From UBA5499 sp002426275 (GTDB lineage Bacteria > Bacillota > DTU084): DNA of 22,436 nt. Position 1 is the stretch's first letter. Each line of letters starts with the position of its first letter. The stretch covers positions 1 to 22,436 of the forward strand of contig CALASN010000186.1 in the NCBI GenBank assembly GCA_937888735.1, read 5' to 3'. Positions 20,704 to 22,436 of the stretch are shown here, in pieces. Position numbers and translations under genes: made by a program. The notes beneath the pieces are model-generated. The model was not told where the DNA came from and ran no database searches. It saw nothing but the letters and a program-made list of their open reading frames with translations.

Positions 20704-21604
20704 GTTAAAAGGGATTATCCCGCCGATGCTCACACCTTTGGATCAGGAAAAGAGAGTGGATGAGGACTCAACCAGAAGACTGGTGAATTTCATGCTGCGC
20801 TCGGGAGTGGACGGGCTCTTTATTTTGGGCACCATGGGAGAAGGTCTGGCCTTGGCTGCAAAAGAGAGATATCGCTTGACGGAGATCGTGCGAGACGAGG
20901 TCCGGGGAAGATGTCCTGTGCTGGTGGGCGTCAGCGATACGGCATTGGAGCAGACGTTGGACAATGTCAGGGCCTCGGAGCGGCTGGGGGCCGACGCGTT
21001 GGTTGTCTTGCCTCCCTTTTTCAAGCTGCTTTCCGCAGACGATATTTTGGAGTTTTACTCTAAAGTGGCAGCCGCCGCTTCCTTGCCTTTGGTAATCTAT
21101 AGTCACCCTGCACTCACGGGCAATAAAATTCCCCTGCCTGTGATGAAGAGACTGATGGCAGAGCCGAAGTTTGTGGGAGTTAAGGATTCGTCGGGGGACT
21201 TTGCTTATTTTTCATCCCTCTTAGCGCTGCGGGATGAACGGAAAGATTTCGCCGTGCTGGAGGGAGATGAGACTGCTCTTGCGCCAGCGCTCCTGAGCGG
21301 CGCCGATGGAATAGTTCCGGGTATAGGCTCCTTGGCGGCGAGGTTTTTCAAGCGGCTCTCCGCCGCGTCTGAGGCGGGAGACAAGCGGCAGGCTCTGGCG
21401 CTGCAGCTGGAATTGAACCGCCTCCGCGATGGAATCTACGGTCCGGATGTTTCAGACTGGCTCAGCGGACACAAGGAAGCCCTGGTCTATTTGGGGATTT
21501 TGGCGCATCCGGATACTGTTTACTATCAGCCGCTCTCCGCAGAGAAAAAAGCCAGGGTGCACGAGACTGTGGAGCGGTGGAAAAATTATTTGCTGGGAGA
21601 TTGA
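20696..21604 (+). CDS. DapA/NanA-family aldolase
   Basis: 302 aa TIM barrel of the class I pyruvate aldolase family (dihydrodipicolinate synthase, N-acetylneuraminate lyase, KDG aldolase). Schiff-base Lys163 (VGVKDSSG) and catalytic Tyr135 (LVIYSHP) are in place; the substrate loop reads GTMGEG (45-50) rather than the GTTGE of biosynthetic DapA. This and the neighbours favour a catabolic 2-keto-acid sugar aldolase over lysine synthesis. ATG 20696 is preferred to ATG 20681 because GGAGGAGG lies between them, and the protein then begins MLKLKGIIPPMLTP as family members do. One base separates its stop from the regulator ATG. Confidence 0.85.
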   Translation: MLKLKGIIPPMLTPLDQEKRVDEDSTRRLVNFMLRSGVDGLFILGTMGEGLALAAKERYRLTEIVRDEVRGRCPVLVGVSDTALEQTLDNVRASERLGADALVVLPPFFKLLSADDILEFYSKVAAAASLPLVIYSHPALTGNKIPLPVMKRLMAEPKFVGVKDSSGDFAYFSSLLALRDERKDFAVLEGDETALAPALLSGADGIVPGIGSLAARFFKRLSAASEAGDKRQALALQLELNRLRDGIYGPDVSDWLSGHKEALVYLGILAHPDTVYYQPLSAEKKARVHETVERWKNYLLGD

Positions 21605-21605
21605 A

Positions 21606-22286
21606 ATGAAACTGAAACGTACGAATTTATATGAGCAGATCGCCGGTGAGATCCGCGATTATATCATTAAAAATCAAATTCAGCCGGGAGAGCGGCTGCC
21701 AACCGAGCGGGAGCTGGCCGAGATGTTGGGCGTCAGCAGGACTTCTGTGCGCGAAGGAATCCGGCTCCTTGAGACGCTGCAATTTCTGGAGGTGAAGCCG
21801 AAGCGGGGGATTACGGTCAAAAAATTAGAGCTGAGTTCCCTTGTGAGGCAGCTCACCCAGCGAATTTTGCTGGAGAAAAACAGATTTGTGGAATTGATCG
21901 AAGCCAGGCGCATTTTGGAGCAGGAGCTGGTGAAGTTGGCGGCAGTGCGGGCCACGGAAGAAGACTTAACCCGGCTGGAGCTTGCCATTGAGCTGATGGC
22001 AAAGCAGTTGGCCCAGGGCAAGAGCATTAAGCAGGCGGATCTTTGCTTCCACCAGGCGCTCTTTTCGGCCGCGAAAAACAGCGTCCTCGAGGGGTTCCAG
22101 ACGGCGCTGGCTGATTTTTTCAGCGCCGCGCTGCTGAAAGCCGGTTCACCTGAAAAGAATGCGGAAACGCTCAGAGAACATCAGCTGATTTATCAGGCCG
22201 TTAAGGATCGCCAGCCGGATGCTGCCGCCTCTGCCATGAGGCAGCATCTGAACTACGCCGGCTACTTTCAAGAGCAAACGGATTGA
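21606..22286 (+). CDS. GntR-family regulator, FadR/FCD subfamily
   Basis: 226 aa. Winged helix at about 8-72 with the GntR signature PGERLPTERELAEMLGVSRTSVREGI. The all-helical FCD ligand domain spans about 90-220 and carries the usual metal ligands Asp145, His149 (DLCFH), His192 (REHQL) and His214 (RQHLN). Such proteins sense small organic acids or sugar acids. ATG 21606 follows the aldolase stop by one base; GGGAGA is just upstream. A longer open frame starting at 21429 is overlap with the aldolase gene. Probably represses this operon through the palindrome at 19562-19584, the ligand being the sugar acid or its product. Confidence 0.92.
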   Translation: MKLKRTNLYEQIAGEIRDYIIKNQIQPGERLPTERELAEMLGVSRTSVREGIRLLETLQFLEVKPKRGITVKKLELSSLVRQLTQRILLEKNRFVELIEARRILEQELVKLAAVRATEEDLTRLELAIELMAKQLAQGKSIKQADLCFHQALFSAAKNSVLEGFQTALADFFSAALLKAGSPEKNAETLREHQLIYQAVKDRQPDAAASAMRQHLNYAGYFQEQTD

Positions 22287-22325
22287 AATCACGCCTTTTT
22301 TTTGTTAAAAAGTTTTTTGGAGCTA

Positions 22326-22354
22326 TTGACAAAGATAATTGCGTGTGTTAATCT
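22326..22354 (+). promoter_or_regulatory. strong sigma-A promoter at the window end
   Basis: Perfect -35 TTGACA (22326-22331), 17-nt spacer, -10 TAATCT (22349-22354). Predicted start about 22361. No terminator was found between the GntR gene and this promoter. Confidence 0.8.
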
Positions 22355-22360
22355 ATTCCT

Positions 22361-22436
22361 TGCGCGGCAGTAAGCCGCACGGTTCCTGGTCCTTGACAAC
22401 CGAACAGCAAGCGTAAGTGCGAGTCTTTGGAAAAAG
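22361..22436 (+). promoter_or_regulatory. probable leader of a stable-RNA (rRNA) operon
   Basis: Transcribed region without a start codon plus ribosome site. It begins with a GCGGC(AGTAA)GCCGC hairpin (22364-22378), then CTTGACAACCGAACAGC and TCTTTGGAAAAAG, resembling the CTTTGAAAACTGAACA-type sequences found before 16S genes in Firmicutes. The gene itself lies beyond the window. Recognition is by resemblance only. Confidence 0.45.

Noticed and set aside
1..22436. CRISPR array, insertion sequence or prophage
   Set aside because: No regularly spaced direct repeats, transposase, integrase or phage structural genes were seen on either strand.

Overview
The window looks like chromosomal DNA of an anaerobic, moderately GC-rich Firmicutes-type (Bacillota) bacterium. 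The evidence is an S1-domain protein of the YabR type followed by a tRNA cluster, HelD, strong AGGAGG ribosome sites, GTG/TTG starts, Feo-type ferrous iron uptake and sigma-A promoters. A gene at 15239-15916 encodes a signal-peptide protein that looks like an outer-membrane beta-barrel ending in Phe. If that reading is right, the host is a diderm member of the phylum (Negativicutes-, Halanaerobiales- or Limnochordia-like); the lineage is inference.

Layout. 1-404 is the 3' part of an S1 RNA-binding protein gene. 547-891 is a tRNA operon (Leu-UAA, Met-CAU, Lys-CUU) with a clear promoter and terminator. 1005-3221 (minus) is helD and 3358-4689 (minus) is mgtE, the latter with its own promoter and a leader of about 190 nt. 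5030-5782 (plus) is a TIM-barrel sugar isomerase/epimerase-like gene. 5914-8580 (plus) encodes one 888-residue polypeptide joining a GtrA-type flippase domain, a polyprenyl-phosphate GT2 synthase domain and a GT39-like membrane glycosyltransferase. 8625-15054 (plus) is a close-packed run: a D12-class adenine methyltransferase with its own promoter, sbcD, sbcC and a cyclase-family metal hydrolase. 15239-15916 is the predicted outer-membrane protein, closed by a strong terminator. 15917-16562 holds no gene I can support but contains a long perfect hairpin.

16563-19494 (minus) is an iron operon: a DtxR-family regulator, feoA, feoB and a 46-residue FeoB-associated Cys-rich membrane protein. Its promoter carries a near-consensus DtxR box at the transcription start, and a second box core lies just before feoB, so the regulator probably controls its own operon. 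19562-22286 (plus) is a small catabolic operon: an intracellular sialidase-like BNR protein, a DapA/NanA-family aldolase and a FadR/FCD-type GntR regulator. A 23-bp palindrome containing TGGTAAGACCA lies in front and is the likely operator. The window ends with a strong promoter and a leader resembling those before Firmicutes rRNA operons.

Points that stand out: the three-in-one Gtr-like fusion; two genes (helD and the cyclase) with no ATG/GTG/TTG at the expected N-terminus, apparently starting at ATC/ATT; the structured mgtE leader; the well-marked Fe and GntR operators; and the diderm signature. I saw no CRISPR array, transposase, phage gene or insertion sequence.
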